Shown here: positions 7,604 through 17,371 of the stretch, one piece after another
Position numbering within the stretch: the first letter of the stretch is position 1
How the letters are laid out: the number at the start of each line of letters is the position of its first letter
Source of the DNA: G963708235 sp963708235
GTDB taxonomy: Bacteria; Actinomycetota; Acidimicrobiia; Spongiisociales; UBA5794
DNA: 64,000 bases
Reading direction: 5' to 3'
Assembly (NCBI GenBank): GCA_963708235.1
Contig: OY970200.1
Coordinates: forward strand, 3,676,381 to 3,740,380
Made by a program: the position numbers and the translations under genes
The notes under the pieces: model-generated
Told to the model about the DNA's origin: nothing
Databases searched by the model: none
Seen by the model: the letters and a program-made list of their open reading frames with translations, nothing else

Positions 7604-9451
7604 ATGGCGATCCTTGTCGCGGGCGGGCTGGTTATCGCCCTCACATGGACCGACGGGTTGCAGGCCGCCGAGCCTACGGAAACGACCGTCACGGTGGCGC
7701 CAACAACGAGCGAACCGCCACCGGTGACCTCTGTGCCTGAGACCTCGGTGCCTGAGACCTCGGTCCCGGGAACTTCTGTACCGGTGACCACCTCGGTCCC
7801 GGGAACCTCTGTACCGGCCGCTTCGCCGCCGACGACCACCACACCTTCCGATGTGCAGGCTCCGGTTTCCTCCACCGGGCCGCTTCCCGACGGGGGCACG
7901 TTCTGGGACGACGATGGCAACGTCCACGAGCCGTTGATCGAGGCCATCGCTGCCCTCGGCATCACCCGCGGATGTTCCAGTGTCGAGACCGACCTGTACT
8001 GCCCGTCCCGGCAGCTCACTCGTGGCGAAATGGCAGCGTTCCTGGTGCGCACCCTCCGCCTCCCCCCTGGTGCCACCGATCACTTCGTCGATGACGACGC
8101 ATCGTTGTTCGAGGCCGACATCAACGCGTTGGCAGAGGTACGGATCACGCAAGGGTGCGCACCGGACCGGTTCTGCCCGGAACGTCCGGTGACCCGGGCG
8201 CAGATGGCGGCGTTCCTCGTCCGGGCGTTCGACTACACCGACCGGCCCGCCGGCAACGTCTTCGGGGACGACGACGGCTCCCTCTTCGAAGCCGACATCG
8301 AGCGGCTCGCCGCCGCCCGGGTCACGCTCGGATGCAACCCACCGGCCAACGACCGGTTCTGCCCGTCCCGTCCCGTATCCCGTGACCAGATGGCGTCGTT
8401 TCTGGGGAGGGCCCTCGACCTCGAACCCATCGAGGTCGGGCCCCGACCGTCGCGGTCCATCGTGGTCACCGGAGACACACTGATCCACACCCCGATCGCC
8501 TACCGGGCCGCCCGCTACGCAGAGGGCTCCGACGACTACGACTTCCGTCCGATGTTCGCCCCGGTCCGGCCCTTCATCAGCGGCGCCGACGTCGCCATCT
8601 GCCATCTCGAGGTTCCCCTGTCCGGGCGCATACGCGGCGTCAGCGGCTACCCACGATTCAGTTCGCCGCCCGAACTGGCAGCGGCGCTGGCATGGGCCGG
8701 CTACGACGGGTGCTCGACGGCGTCGAACCACTCCGTCGACCAGGGTCTTCCCGGACTCGTCGCCACCATCGACGCCCTCGAAGACGCCGGTCTCAACCAG
8801 GCCGGGATGGCCCGCAACGCCGGCGAGCGCAGCCGCATCGCCATGTACGACGCCGGCGGAGTGACGGTGGCGAACCTCTCGGCGACCTACGCCCTCAACG
8901 GGATCCCACTCCCTGCGCCGTGGGCGGTGGAACTGATCGATGTCGACCGTCTGCTCGCCCAGGCGAAGGCGGCGAAGGCCCAGGGAGCCGACTTTGTCGT
9001 CGTGAGCATCCACTGCTGCATCGAGTACGTTCACGAACCGACCGCCGAGCAGACCCGGATCCACCGCACCCTGATCGCATCCCCGAACGTCGACCTAGTC
9101 GTCGGTCACCACGCCCACGTGGTGCAACCCATCGACTTCGTCGACGGGGAGTACATCGTCTACGGACTGGGCAACTTCCTGGCGAACCAGCAGCGCCTCG
9201 CCACCATGGACGGGGTGATCGTCGCGGTCGAGATCGCCAGGCGCGGTAGCCGGTGGCAGTCGCGGTCCGTGCGCTTCACCCCGACCTTCGTGGAGCGCGA
9301 CACCTTCCGTATCCTCCCGGCTGCCGAGTCGCTCGACGAGGGTTGGCCCTCGGCCTCGCTTGCCGCATCCCTCACCGCCTCGTGGCGCCGCACCAATTCC
9401 GTGATCACCAACCGCAACCCACCGAATCTCGCCCCCACCGCCATTCCGTAG
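7604..9451 (+). CDS. SLH-repeat protein with CapA-type phosphatase domain
   Basis: 615 residues from the ATG at 7604 (an upstream GTG at 7583 is too close to its GGAGGT). Order: signal peptide (1-22), Pro/Thr/Ser linker with SVPETSVPGT repeats (about 25-90), three SLH-like repeats (about 100-275, each with DDD, a Cys pair and a TRxxMAAFL-type motif), then a CapA/poly-gamma-glutamate-synthesis domain (about 285-560). CapA metal-site motifs are visible: VVTGDTLIH, CHLEVPLS, STASNHSVD and VGHHAHVVQP. SLH repeats usually tether proteins to the cell wall, so this should be a surface metallophosphatase-fold enzyme. No capB/capC partners are nearby, so polyglutamate synthesis is not implied. Confidence 0.88.
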   Translation: MAILVAGGLVIALTWTDGLQAAEPTETTVTVAPTTSEPPPVTSVPETSVPETSVPGTSVPVTTSVPGTSVPAASPPTTTTPSDVQAPVSSTGPLPDGGTFWDDDGNVHEPLIEAIAALGITRGCSSVETDLYCPSRQLTRGEMAAFLVRTLRLPPGATDHFVDDDASLFEADINALAEVRITQGCAPDRFCPERPVTRAQMAAFLVRAFDYTDRPAGNVFGDDDGSLFEADIERLAAARVTLGCNPPANDRFCPSRPVSRDQMASFLGRALDLEPIEVGPRPSRSIVVTGDTLIHTPIAYRAARYAEGSDDYDFRPMFAPVRPFISGADVAICHLEVPLSGRIRGVSGYPRFSSPPELAAALAWAGYDGCSTASNHSVDQGLPGLVATIDALEDAGLNQAGMARNAGERSRIAMYDAGGVTVANLSATYALNGIPLPAPWAVELIDVDRLLAQAKAAKAQGADFVVVSIHCCIEYVHEPTAEQTRIHRTLIASPNVDLVVGHHAHVVQPIDFVDGEYIVYGLGNFLANQQRLATMDGVIVAVEIARRGSRWQSRSVRFTPTFVERDTFRILPAAESLDEGWPSASLAASLTASWRRTNSVITNRNPPNLAPTAIP

Positions 9452-9481
9452 TGGACCTTGTGAACGAGGAGTCGCCGACCT

Positions 9482-9754
9482 TCAGTCGTTGGTCAGCACC
9501 TCGATGCCAGGCACCATGGCGAGACGCCGGTCGGCGGTGATCAGGGTGAGCCCGCCAACGGCGGCGGTTGCGGCGATGAAGCGGTCGGCCGGGTCATGGT
9601 GGGGGAGGTCGATTCGGCGGCCCAGAGTCGCAGCCTCTCGATCCAGCACGGCGTCGCGCACTGGCATCACGTTCAATGCGAGTGCGACCCATTCCTGAGG
9701 ATCCTGATCAAGCTCGATCCGGCCGCGTTCGATCAGCAGCAAGGTCTCCCACAC
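9482..9754 (-). pseudogene. VapC-type PIN toxin, 5' end missing
   Basis: 90 residues with the C-terminal two thirds of a PIN-domain ribonuclease: WETLLLIERGRIELD, then HHDPADRFIAATA and LITADRRL, which carry the later acidic active-site residues. The N-terminal strand with the first Asp (LLLDTH-like) is absent, and an in-frame stop lies just upstream. No VapB antitoxin is present. Homology stops at 9754, exactly where Fic homology begins on the other strand, so the gene is truncated by a junction. Probably inactive. Confidence 0.75.
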
Positions 9755-9756
9755 TC

Positions 9757-10724
9757 GAGGCCGTCCTCAGCTCCCGGATCGAGGGAACCAGGACCGACGT
9801 CGGCCAGTTGCTGCGGTTCGAGGCAGGCCAGCGGCCGCCTCCGGACCAGGTCAACGACGCCCGCGAGGTTCGCAACTATGTGCTCGCGATGGAACACGGG
9901 CTGGATCGCTTGCGTACCGGATTTCCTCTCTCGGTTCGCCTGCTGCGGGAGATGCATGCGCTTTTGCTATCAGGCACCAGAGGCCAGGACCGCAGGCCCG
10001 GAGAGCTCCGCTCCAGCCCAGTATGGATCGGCGGCGCAAACCTCGTGGATGCGGTATTCGTGCCTCCCCCGCCCGATGCGATGCGCGATGCGCTCGACGA
10101 CTTCGAGCGGTTCCTGCATGACGACGACATGCCGCTCCTCGTCCAGCTCGCCATCGCTCATTATCAGTTCGAGGCGATTCACCCGTTCCTGGACGGCAAT
10201 GGCCGCATCGGCCGCCTGCTGATCCCGCTGATGCTGGTGCTCCGAGGGGTGCTCACCCAACCGCTGCTCTACTTGTCCGTGTACTTCGAACGCAAGCGGA
10301 GCGAGGACTACGACCACCTCCTGAGACCAGCCAGCGCGGCGACCTCATGCCGTGGATCCGCTTCTTCCTTGCCGGTGTCACCAGCCAGGCCAAGGACGCC
10401 GAGGAGCGGACGGTTCGCCTCGTCGAACTCCAGCACCGGATGCGCAACGACTTGCTGGCTGAGGGGCGTCCGAACTCCGTGATCCGCCTTGCCGAGCACC
10501 TCGTCGGGTTTCCCTTGGTTACGGCCAAGTCGATCGCCGCCAGTTTGGCCGTCTCCAAGCCCACTGCCCACAACGCCATCGACACACTGGTCGAGCGCGG
10601 AGACCTCGTCGAGATGACCGGTCGGGAGCGTGGCCGCGTCTTCGAGGCCCCGGGCATCTTCGATATCGCTTTCGGGGACGTCCCTCCGGAGGAGCCTGAG
10701 GCGGGGCAACTTCGCCTCGGGTGA
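9757..10724 (+). pseudogene. Fic family protein, truncated and frameshifted
   Basis: Fic enzymes transfer AMP or related groups to target proteins. Recognisable parts are the inhibitory-helix-like EAVLSSRIEGT (right at the start), the catalytic HPFLDGNGRIGR (around 10180-10215) and a C-terminal winged helix (about 10440-10650). The first ~60 residues before EAVLSS are missing. One indel near 10327 moves the frame: the sense continues as SQRGDLMPWIRFF in the next frame. Restored, the fragment would be ~320 residues. The 5' loss at 9755 faces the VapC break. Confidence 0.8.
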
Positions 10725-10817
10725 GACCTGCGGGCATGACCCACTGACAGTACCGCCTTGGCGAGTCGCCGTGGCGGCCCCTCCCTCGTCCGGAGGCACC
10801 GGGCCAACGGCTGTCGC

Positions 10818-10852
10818 GGCCTCCGGTCGCCGATATCAGGCGACCGGAGGCC
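10818..10852. terminator. Strong hairpin between convergent genes
   Basis: Perfect 14-bp stem (10818-10831 with 10839-10852, GGCCTCCGGTCGCC) and a 7-base loop, between the fic remnant and the minus-strand peptidase. Likely a bidirectional terminator. Confidence 0.75.
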
Positions 10853-10885
10853 ATTGTCCGACCGAGGGATGACCTGCGGTCGGGT

Positions 10886-12706
10886 CTACCGGGTTGCGGG
10901 CACGATCCTGATCCGGAAAGAAAGGTCGCCGGAGATGGCCATGGGCGCAATCTTTCTCGAGTGACGCGTCAGCACGGTGCGATCACCAGAAGGCATCGTC
11001 CGGTTAACACGCAGGTCGGCCCGTAGGAGGTCGCCGGGCGGCGCCTTGGCGATCTCGGCGACGAGTTCGTCGAAGCTGGTGGCGTTTCCCGGCTCCCATT
11101 CGGGGGTACCGGCCTTGATACGGAGCGTTCCGTTGTTTCCCCCGGCGCGGGGCGCAACAAATGACATCTGCACCCGGGTGAGTTTTGTCGAGCCGGTCGT
11201 TCGGAGCACCGCCCGCAGGTACACCTCCGCACCGGCGACGAGGTTGGTTCGCACCGCAGGATCGACTTTCGTCCATCGACCGTTGGCGCCGAGCTTCTCG
11301 AGGGCGACGAGCCTGGCGGCGGTGTACTTCGGATCGACCGTTCCGGACATGGAGACCTGGTCGATGGTGATCTCTTCGAACCTGTTGGTCGCCAGCGTGA
11401 TCAGGTCGTCGTAGATCTCATACGCCGGGGCGAACGTTGCGTCGTAGACATCCGCCGTCTTCTCACGGCGGGTGAACTGCCAGGTGCTGCCATCGGCTCG
11501 CTTGCCGCTCGCCGACCATCGCAGCGTGACCACCCCGTCCCCGATGCGGTCGTGGAGACGATCGAGATTGCTCAACGTGTGGAAGAACGCCACGTCAGGC
11601 GTCCACGAGCGGAGCACGACGCGGGTAGACCCGGTGCGAGAGGCGCCGCTGTCAGTGGCGGACAGGGTCGATTTGATCAGTGCCGTTGGCGGGGTAACGC
11701 CGAGTTGGGTGCGGAGGGCGCTGAGGCGGTCCTGGTCGACGGTGCCGGTGACGCCGCCCAGGTTGGCAATCTTGAACGGACCGAATGGGTCGGGTTGGAT
11801 CAGGACGGCGGTTGCCTCGTGTGCGGACAGCGTGGTGGCGCCGCTCCATAACAACGGATGTCCGAAGAGCAGGGCCTCACCGTCGCACACCGCGGTCACC
11901 GTGCCGACTCCCGCCAGCGAGGCGTCACCGTAGGAGACTGCGGCGCCGACGTTGCCCCCGGCGACCAATTCGGCAACCGCCGCCTCGCCGGATGCCGCAC
12001 CGGCCGGATACACCCGCACACCGGAGAGGTTGCCCTGGATTCGTTTCGTGATCTCCGGGAGTCGCTGTTGGTTCATCCCGGAAACGGCGATCGGGATCTG
12101 GAGCTGGCGCAACCCGGAAGCTGCCTGGGCGGCGGTCGCCGCCCCGCTGGCGACGATCTCGGCTTCGAGCGCCGCCGGTAGGTCGACCTGTGGCGCCTGC
12201 GCCGCCGGTCCGCCGCCGGTGAGCAGCCGGTACATCTCGGTGGCAGGGGTGATCCCGGCGATTGGCGACGCACCGTACGACAATCCGTAGGCCACCGCCC
12301 CGACGAGCCGACCGGCCTCGTCATAGACCGGGGACCCCGACATGCCGAACCAGATCCCTCCGGCACGCTCGATCGCCGGGCTGGAGGTCTCGACCAGAAT
12401 CATGTCGAGCCCGGGTGCGATGCCGTCTTTGATCACCCCGATGTACTCGGCGGTGAACTCGTCGGGAGCGGTCCCCCGCTCGACGGTCAGCCCGGTGAGA
12501 ACCTGTCCTTCCAGATCCCCGATTTCGTCGCTGGGCACGGCTGCCGGGCAAGGGTCGGCCAGGGCGGGCAGGTCGACGACTGATGAGGCGAGCGCCGCCT
12601 CGGTGGTGAGTGTGGTCGTGACAAGAGTCGCCAGCGCCAGCGCAAATATGGCGATGCGGCAAGCGCCACGGTGGCGTCCGATGTGCGGGCCGACTGAGAT
12701 GGTCAT
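10886..12706 (-). CDS. SpoIVB-type (S55) peptidase-like exported protein
   Basis: 606 residues from the ATG at 12706, which has a TGGAGGG site; the longer in-frame extension is not needed. A signal/anchor segment occupies residues 15-40. The motif GMSGSPVY (S125 as the likely nucleophile) followed by GRLVGAVAYG matches the S55 domain of SpoIVB, a self-cleaving serine peptidase that signals across membranes. The remaining ~400 residues are beta-rich domains ending in a strand-rich region (LSFRIRIVPATR). The sporulation context of SpoIVB does not apply here; homologues without sporulation are common in actinobacteria. The substrate cannot be told from the sequence. Confidence 0.8.
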   Translation of the reverse strand: MTISVGPHIGRHRGACRIAIFALALATLVTTTLTTEAALASSVVDLPALADPCPAAVPSDEIGDLEGQVLTGLTVERGTAPDEFTAEYIGVIKDGIAPGLDMILVETSSPAIERAGGIWFGMSGSPVYDEAGRLVGAVAYGLSYGASPIAGITPATEMYRLLTGGGPAAQAPQVDLPAALEAEIVASGAATAAQAASGLRQLQIPIAVSGMNQQRLPEITKRIQGNLSGVRVYPAGAASGEAAVAELVAGGNVGAAVSYGDASLAGVGTVTAVCDGEALLFGHPLLWSGATTLSAHEATAVLIQPDPFGPFKIANLGGVTGTVDQDRLSALRTQLGVTPPTALIKSTLSATDSGASRTGSTRVVLRSWTPDVAFFHTLSNLDRLHDRIGDGVVTLRWSASGKRADGSTWQFTRREKTADVYDATFAPAYEIYDDLITLATNRFEEITIDQVSMSGTVDPKYTAARLVALEKLGANGRWTKVDPAVRTNLVAGAEVYLRAVLRTTGSTKLTRVQMSFVAPRAGGNNGTLRIKAGTPEWEPGNATSFDELVAEIAKAPPGDLLRADLRVNRTMPSGDRTVLTRHSRKIAPMAISGDLSFRIRIVPATR

Positions 12707-13201
12707 GGTCCCTCCAGGGGGATTGGGTGACAGGTCCGAACGATCGAAAGGCTTGTCTGACCCTACGACGCCGCACTGCGAAGTGTGGTTCCCCATTCCA
12801 TAGGGATTCCCACAAGACACGCGATATCGAGGGACAGAGATAATCCCAAATGGCAACGAAGGGCCTGTGGGGAGGTGCGAGGGGATACCGCTTGCCGGCT
12901 GAATCCGGCCCGGTGGCGAGCCCCCTTCTGTCCGATGCGAGCAGGGCGAGGCGGCGCTCGGCGGTGGTCGGGGTGCACAGCTTGACCTCGTGACGACCTG
13001 GCCCGACGTCAAGGCAGAGACGTCACGGCAGAGACGTCAAGAAGTCAACCAAGAGGGCCAGCGATGGGACGTTGCCGACGAACGGATGGATCCCGCATAC
13101 GGCCTCCGTCTTGTCATCAGCGGGTCTCTCCGCGGTCAGATTCGGTTCACCCAGGTTCCATAGCTTGTCCGGGTACGCCCCCTCGACAAGGAGAGATCAC
13201 C
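12707..13201. other. Divergent promoter region
   Basis: About 500 bases between the divergent S55 peptidase and glycerophosphodiesterase genes. No credible coding frame. The stretch around 12780-12850 is less GC-rich than the rest and is the likeliest promoter area; I see no clear operator. Confidence 0.5.
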
Positions 13202-15082
13202 ATGTCCGAACTCAGCCGGATACGTCCCCGGCATCGCTCGACGATCCAGTCCAAGCTCATCGTCGCATTGGCCGCCGGCATTGCCCTCACCACGGCGGTA
13301 GCCACCTCGCCGTCGCCGGCAGCGGCCGCCGACCCGGGTGATGTCGTCTACGAGCAGAACTTCGATGCGGTGGCGAACGGCTCGCTGCCCGCCGGCTGGA
13401 ACCCGATCGTGGGTTCTTGGGCGGTCCAGAACGGCGAGTTGATCGGCCAGTCGGGATCGATCACCCGCATCACATTCGGGCCCCACGTCGACAACTACCG
13501 CTTCGAGGCGACGGTGCGGTTCGAGCAGGTCACCAACGCCTCCCGTTGGATGGCGCCGATCCTCGACATCGCCGCCGACGGGTCGCTCCCATGGTGGCAG
13601 GCAGCGATGCGCTCGACCTCGACCGCCGGCAACGGTATCGAGCTCGCCGAGCGCACCGTCGGCAACGCTTGGAGCGTTCCCTACACCGCAGCGGCACCGA
13701 GCAACGCCGGGGTCGGGAACGACGTACGGATCGCCATCGAGGTTCAGGGCGGCTACGCCACATGGATCTACGAAGGCCAGAAGGTGCTTGAAGGCCGCAT
13801 CGCCCGCTCCCAGAACGGGGTGCTCGGCTTCTCGGCCGACGGTGCCCGCATCGCCATCGACGACATCGTGATCACCGAGATCGAGCCCCGGAGCCCGGTG
13901 CTCGACGCCGGGGCGTTGCCGCTCACTGCGGCCCACCGCGGCTACTCATCGGTAGCGCCGGAGAACACGCTGGCGGCGTACGCCTCGGCAATGCGCACCG
14001 GCGCAGAGTGGGTCGAGATCGACGTCCACACCACCGTCGACGGCGTGCCCGTGGTGATGCACGACCAGACCGTCAACCGCACCACCGACGGCACCGGCGA
14101 TGTCGCCGTGCTCCAGGCGTCGTACTTCACCGGGCTCGAGGCGGGGTCGTGGTTCAGCCCGGCGTTCGCCACCCAGCCGGCGCCGACGTTCCAGATGATG
14201 CTCGACCTGATGCGGACCGGTTCGTCCGGGATGCTGCTCGAGATCAAAGGCCCGGAGACCCGTGACGAGGTCCACCGGATGGTCGACATGATCGTCGCCG
14301 CCAACCTGGCCGACCGGATGATCATCCAGTCCTTCGACGAGAACGTGCTCCGCTACGCCTACGAGCGTGCCCCCCAGATCCCGCTCGGGTTGCTGCGCGG
14401 CTCGCTCGACGCCGACCCCGTGGCGAAGGCCCGGGAGCTGAATGCGGTGTATTACAACCCGTCGAATGCCGCCGTGTCGTCCCGGCCGTCGGTGGTCGCC
14501 GACCTCAACGCAGCCGGGGTCGGGGTGTTCGTCTACACCATCAACGCCGCCAGCGACTGGCGGCGCCTCACCGATCTGGGCGTCGACGGGATCATCACCG
14601 ACCGTGCCGGCGCCTTCATCGGCTGGAAGGAAGCCCAGGCCCAGATCGTCCCAGAGGTGCCAACGGTGACCCTGGTGGCACCCACCGACAGTGCCTCGGT
14701 GGAGCGTGGAGATGACATCGTCATCGCCACCTCGACCACCGACACCGACGAGGTGACCGTCTCCCTCGACGGCGAGCCCGTAGCGAACGACGTCCCGATC
14801 CCGGCGGCGGGGCTGTCGCTCGGTGCCCACACCGTCGTGGCGACGGCGCAAGGTGAAGGTGGCGAGGCGACCGCATCGAGCACCTTCACCGTGATCGCGA
14901 CCGAAGCCGGCCTGATGAAGCGGATCTTCGAACTCGAACCGACGCTGCCCCAGCTACGGCGGATGGTCGATTCCCTCAACGCCCGCGACTGGGACCGTCT
15001 CAGCGCCGTGATCGAGCTCTACGTCGATGATCTCGAGACCAAGGCAACCCTGCTCGAGGAGATCGCCTTCCTGGCAGGCTGA
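13202..15082 (+). CDS. Secreted glycerophosphodiester phosphodiesterase
   Basis: 626 residues from the ATG at 13202 (AAGGAGAG upstream). Order: signal peptide (about 15-45), a beta-sandwich domain (about 48-235, with NFDAVANGSLPAGW as in LamG/DUF1080-like modules), a GDPD TIM barrel (about 240-480) and an Ig-like module (about 485-570), then a ~45-residue helical tail. GDPD hallmarks are AAHRGYSSVAPENT and WVEIDVHTTVDGVPVVMHD, giving the two histidines and the acidic metal ligands. It hydrolyses glycerophosphodiesters to glycerol-3-phosphate and an alcohol, here outside the cell. It may release phosphate or glycerol from lipids or teichoic acids. Confidence 0.9.
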   Translation: MSELSRIRPRHRSTIQSKLIVALAAGIALTTAVATSPSPAAAADPGDVVYEQNFDAVANGSLPAGWNPIVGSWAVQNGELIGQSGSITRITFGPHVDNYRFEATVRFEQVTNASRWMAPILDIAADGSLPWWQAAMRSTSTAGNGIELAERTVGNAWSVPYTAAAPSNAGVGNDVRIAIEVQGGYATWIYEGQKVLEGRIARSQNGVLGFSADGARIAIDDIVITEIEPRSPVLDAGALPLTAAHRGYSSVAPENTLAAYASAMRTGAEWVEIDVHTTVDGVPVVMHDQTVNRTTDGTGDVAVLQASYFTGLEAGSWFSPAFATQPAPTFQMMLDLMRTGSSGMLLEIKGPETRDEVHRMVDMIVAANLADRMIIQSFDENVLRYAYERAPQIPLGLLRGSLDADPVAKARELNAVYYNPSNAAVSSRPSVVADLNAAGVGVFVYTINAASDWRRLTDLGVDGIITDRAGAFIGWKEAQAQIVPEVPTVTLVAPTDSASVERGDDIVIATSTTDTDEVTVSLDGEPVANDVPIPAAGLSLGAHTVVATAQGEGGEATASSTFTVIATEAGLMKRIFELEPTLPQLRRMVDSLNARDWDRLSAVIELYVDDLETKATLLEEIAFLAG

Positions 15083-15098
15083 GACCCCGCATCCGAAT

Positions 15099-15144
15099 CA
15101 CGCACCTGCGGCCGTCGCCACAGCGGGACGGTCGCAGGTGCGTG
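15099..15144. terminator. Bidirectional terminator hairpin
   Basis: 18-bp stem (15099-15116 with 15127-15144) with one G-U pair and a 10-base loop, between convergent genes. Confidence 0.75.
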
Positions 15145-15198
15145 CACGATGCCGGACCTTGGCGAGAGGTAGCGGCCAACGTGCCGGCAGCAACCACG

Positions 15199-15768
15199 TC
15201 AGGCCGTAGCCGGTGCGGGTCGGTATCGCAGAGCGGCCGCCCCCGACCGGAACTCATGACGATCCACGAGTTCGAGCTGGATGCGCTTGCGCAGACCGGC
15301 GAGCAACGTCGGCCCGTGTCCGGCAAGGACCGGCTGCACAACGAACTCGTACTCGTCGATCAATCCCAGATCTGCCAACGCAAGGGGGAGCGTCACGCCG
15401 CCAACGAACAGGCCCTCGCCTGGCTCCTGCTTGAGCCGCTGAACCGCTTGCCCCAAGTCGCCTCGCACCAGCTCGGCATTCCAGTCGACCCCGCTCAGCG
15501 TGCTCGACACGACGTACTTCTTCGCCCGGTCGATGGTCTCGGCGAACGGGATCTCCCACTCGTCCATCCAGTCCGGCCACGTGCCCGTGGCCGGCTGCCG
15601 CCACGCCGACTCCATCATCTCGTAGGTCACCCGGCCGAATAGCAGCGCATCGGCTCGTTCCATCTCAGCGGTCCAGTAGCGCATCGACTCCTCGTCCGGC
15701 GGGAGCCCTGCCTCGTGATGGCAGCAGCCGTCGAGCGTGACGTTGATCGAGTATCGCAGTGGTCTCAT
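15199..15768 (-). CDS. RibD C-terminal/dihydrofolate reductase-like protein
   Basis: 189 residues from the ATG at 15768 (GGGAG upstream). It opens with RYSINVTLDGCCHH and has ADALLFGRVTYEMME and KKYVVSST, the pattern of the RibD_C family of NADPH-dependent reductases (YyaP/YwjB type). These proteins share the DHFR fold but most have no known substrate. Cytoplasmic. It stands alone, converging on the glycerophosphodiesterase gene. Confidence 0.88.
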   Translation of the reverse strand: MRPLRYSINVTLDGCCHHEAGLPPDEESMRYWTAEMERADALLFGRVTYEMMESAWRQPATGTWPDWMDEWEIPFAETIDRAKKYVVSSTLSGVDWNAELVRGDLGQAVQRLKQEPGEGLFVGGVTLPLALADLGLIDEYEFVVQPVLAGHGPTLLAGLRKRIQLELVDRHEFRSGAAALRYRPAPATA

Positions 15769-16053
15769 CTCGTTGTTCTCCCTCGATGGGCGCGGTGCGT
15801 TCACCGGACCGTCCTAAGACGACTGCCGGCGCCCTTTCTCATCGGCGCCCCCATCGCACCTACGCGACACCGTCGCTGAGCGAACCAGACTGCAGACCTC
15901 GCAGCATCGACTCGGACCGTGTCGATTTGTTCCGGAGAAGCAACTGGGACCGCACCGCCTCGGCGGTTCGTCGCCGAAGCTCAGCGTTGAAGAATCTCCG
16001 GCATGGGGAGAATGCCGAGCTTTTCTGTCACTGCCTGTCGATACGATGCGGAG

Positions 16054-17355
16054 ATGGATGATATTTCTCGTCACCGGCCCGGGTCTCGTCATCGGCTTGG
16101 GAAGCTGCACCGGCGCCTGTCGGCGTCGTTGCATGATTTCCTCACCGAGCTGGCAGCGTTCGAGACCGACGAGGCGTGGGTTGCCGACGGCGCCACCGAT
16201 GCCGTGGCGTGGCTGGCCCAAGAACTCGGGTTGGCGCGCCCCACTGCGCGCCATTGGCTGGAAGTCGCCCGGAACCTCGGCACGTTCCCGCTGATCTCCG
16301 CCGAGCTCCGGGCCGGTCGGATCTCCATCGACCAGGCCCGTCCCCTGTGCCGGTTGGCCGCCCAGGACGAACGGTTCACCGTAGATAACGGACCGGACGA
16401 CCCGGACGGTCCGGGGTCTCTGCCCGACCCGATGGCAACCGCCGAGGTCGAAGCCGAACTGGTCGACCTTGCCAAGCACCACACCGTGACCGAGCTCCAA
16501 CGCCTGGCCCGCCGGCCACGGGACATCACCCCCAGCCAGGAGAACGCCGACCACGACAACGCCGAGGTGGAGACCTGGTGGGACGAACACGGCCGCTTCC
16601 TCCACCTTTCCGGTCGTGTCCCCGGGGTCGATGGTGCCATCGTGGAACTGGCCCTCAATCGTCTCTCCGTGCAAGAGCCTCGAGACCCGGTCACCGGGCA
16701 GTTCGACCACCCCGACCAGAGAATGGCCCGGGCCCTGGTTCAGATGGCCTCGGAATCCCTGGGCAGCGACGGTGATTCCGACCGCGCCTCGGTCCTGGTC
16801 CACGTCGACTACACGGCGTTGGCCGGTGACGGAATCGGCCATGTCCCTGCCGGGCCCGCGCTCAGCGCCGAAACCATCCGTTTCCTCACCTGCGACGGGC
16901 GCCGCCAACTCGTCGTGGATGGTCCCGACGGTGCTCCCATCGGAGTCGGGCGTACCACCCGGACCATCCCGCCGTGGCTGGCCCGTCTCGTCGCAGAACG
17001 CGACAAGGGATGTCGGTTCCCCGGATGTCGCCGAACCCGCTGGACCCAGATCCACCACATCAACCACTGGGCGCATGGCGGTACGACCGACCTCTGCAAC
17101 CTGGTGACCCTCTGCGTCTTTCATCACCGCATGTTGCACCGCCAGGGATGGCGCATCGAAGGCAACCCCAGCGGCACCCTCACCTGGATCAGACCCCGAG
17201 GCGACCTCCACCTCCCCCTTCGACTCGCCGAAGACGACCCTGACCCAGCCTTCCTTCCCCGCGGCCTCGTCGGATTCAACCTCGAACAAAGACTCGACAC
17301 CATCGACAGCGCGTTTGCCGGCCACTGGGGCCCCATCCCCCCCCGAAGCACCTGA
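16054..17355 (+). CDS. DUF222/HNH '13E12' family protein
   Basis: 433 residues from the ATG at 16054 preceded by GGAG. The helical N-terminal DUF222 region (about 20-300) includes the typical ARHWLEVARNL/GRISIDQARPL segment. The C-terminal HNH nuclease domain (about 325-385) shows CRFPGC, then IHHINHWAHGGTTDLCNL, and HH. The family is abundant and often multicopy in actinobacteria (13E12 repeat proteins of mycobacteria) and behaves like a mobile or selfish endonuclease, but its function is unproven. No terminal repeats flank this copy. Confidence 0.88.
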   Translation: MDDISRHRPGSRHRLGKLHRRLSASLHDFLTELAAFETDEAWVADGATDAVAWLAQELGLARPTARHWLEVARNLGTFPLISAELRAGRISIDQARPLCRLAAQDERFTVDNGPDDPDGPGSLPDPMATAEVEAELVDLAKHHTVTELQRLARRPRDITPSQENADHDNAEVETWWDEHGRFLHLSGRVPGVDGAIVELALNRLSVQEPRDPVTGQFDHPDQRMARALVQMASESLGSDGDSDRASVLVHVDYTALAGDGIGHVPAGPALSAETIRFLTCDGRRQLVVDGPDGAPIGVGRTTRTIPPWLARLVAERDKGCRFPGCRRTRWTQIHHINHWAHGGTTDLCNLVTLCVFHHRMLHRQGWRIEGNPSGTLTWIRPRGDLHLPLRLAEDDPDPAFLPRGLVGFNLEQRLDTIDSAFAGHWGPIPPRST

Positions 17356-17371
17356 CCACGGTCAGGGGCAC

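Noticed and set aside
7256..9064. Long minus-strand open frame of about 600 codons
   Set aside because: Antisense of the SLH-CapA gene; composition rich in Arg/Gly/Asp as expected for a shadow of high-GC coding DNA, no domain.
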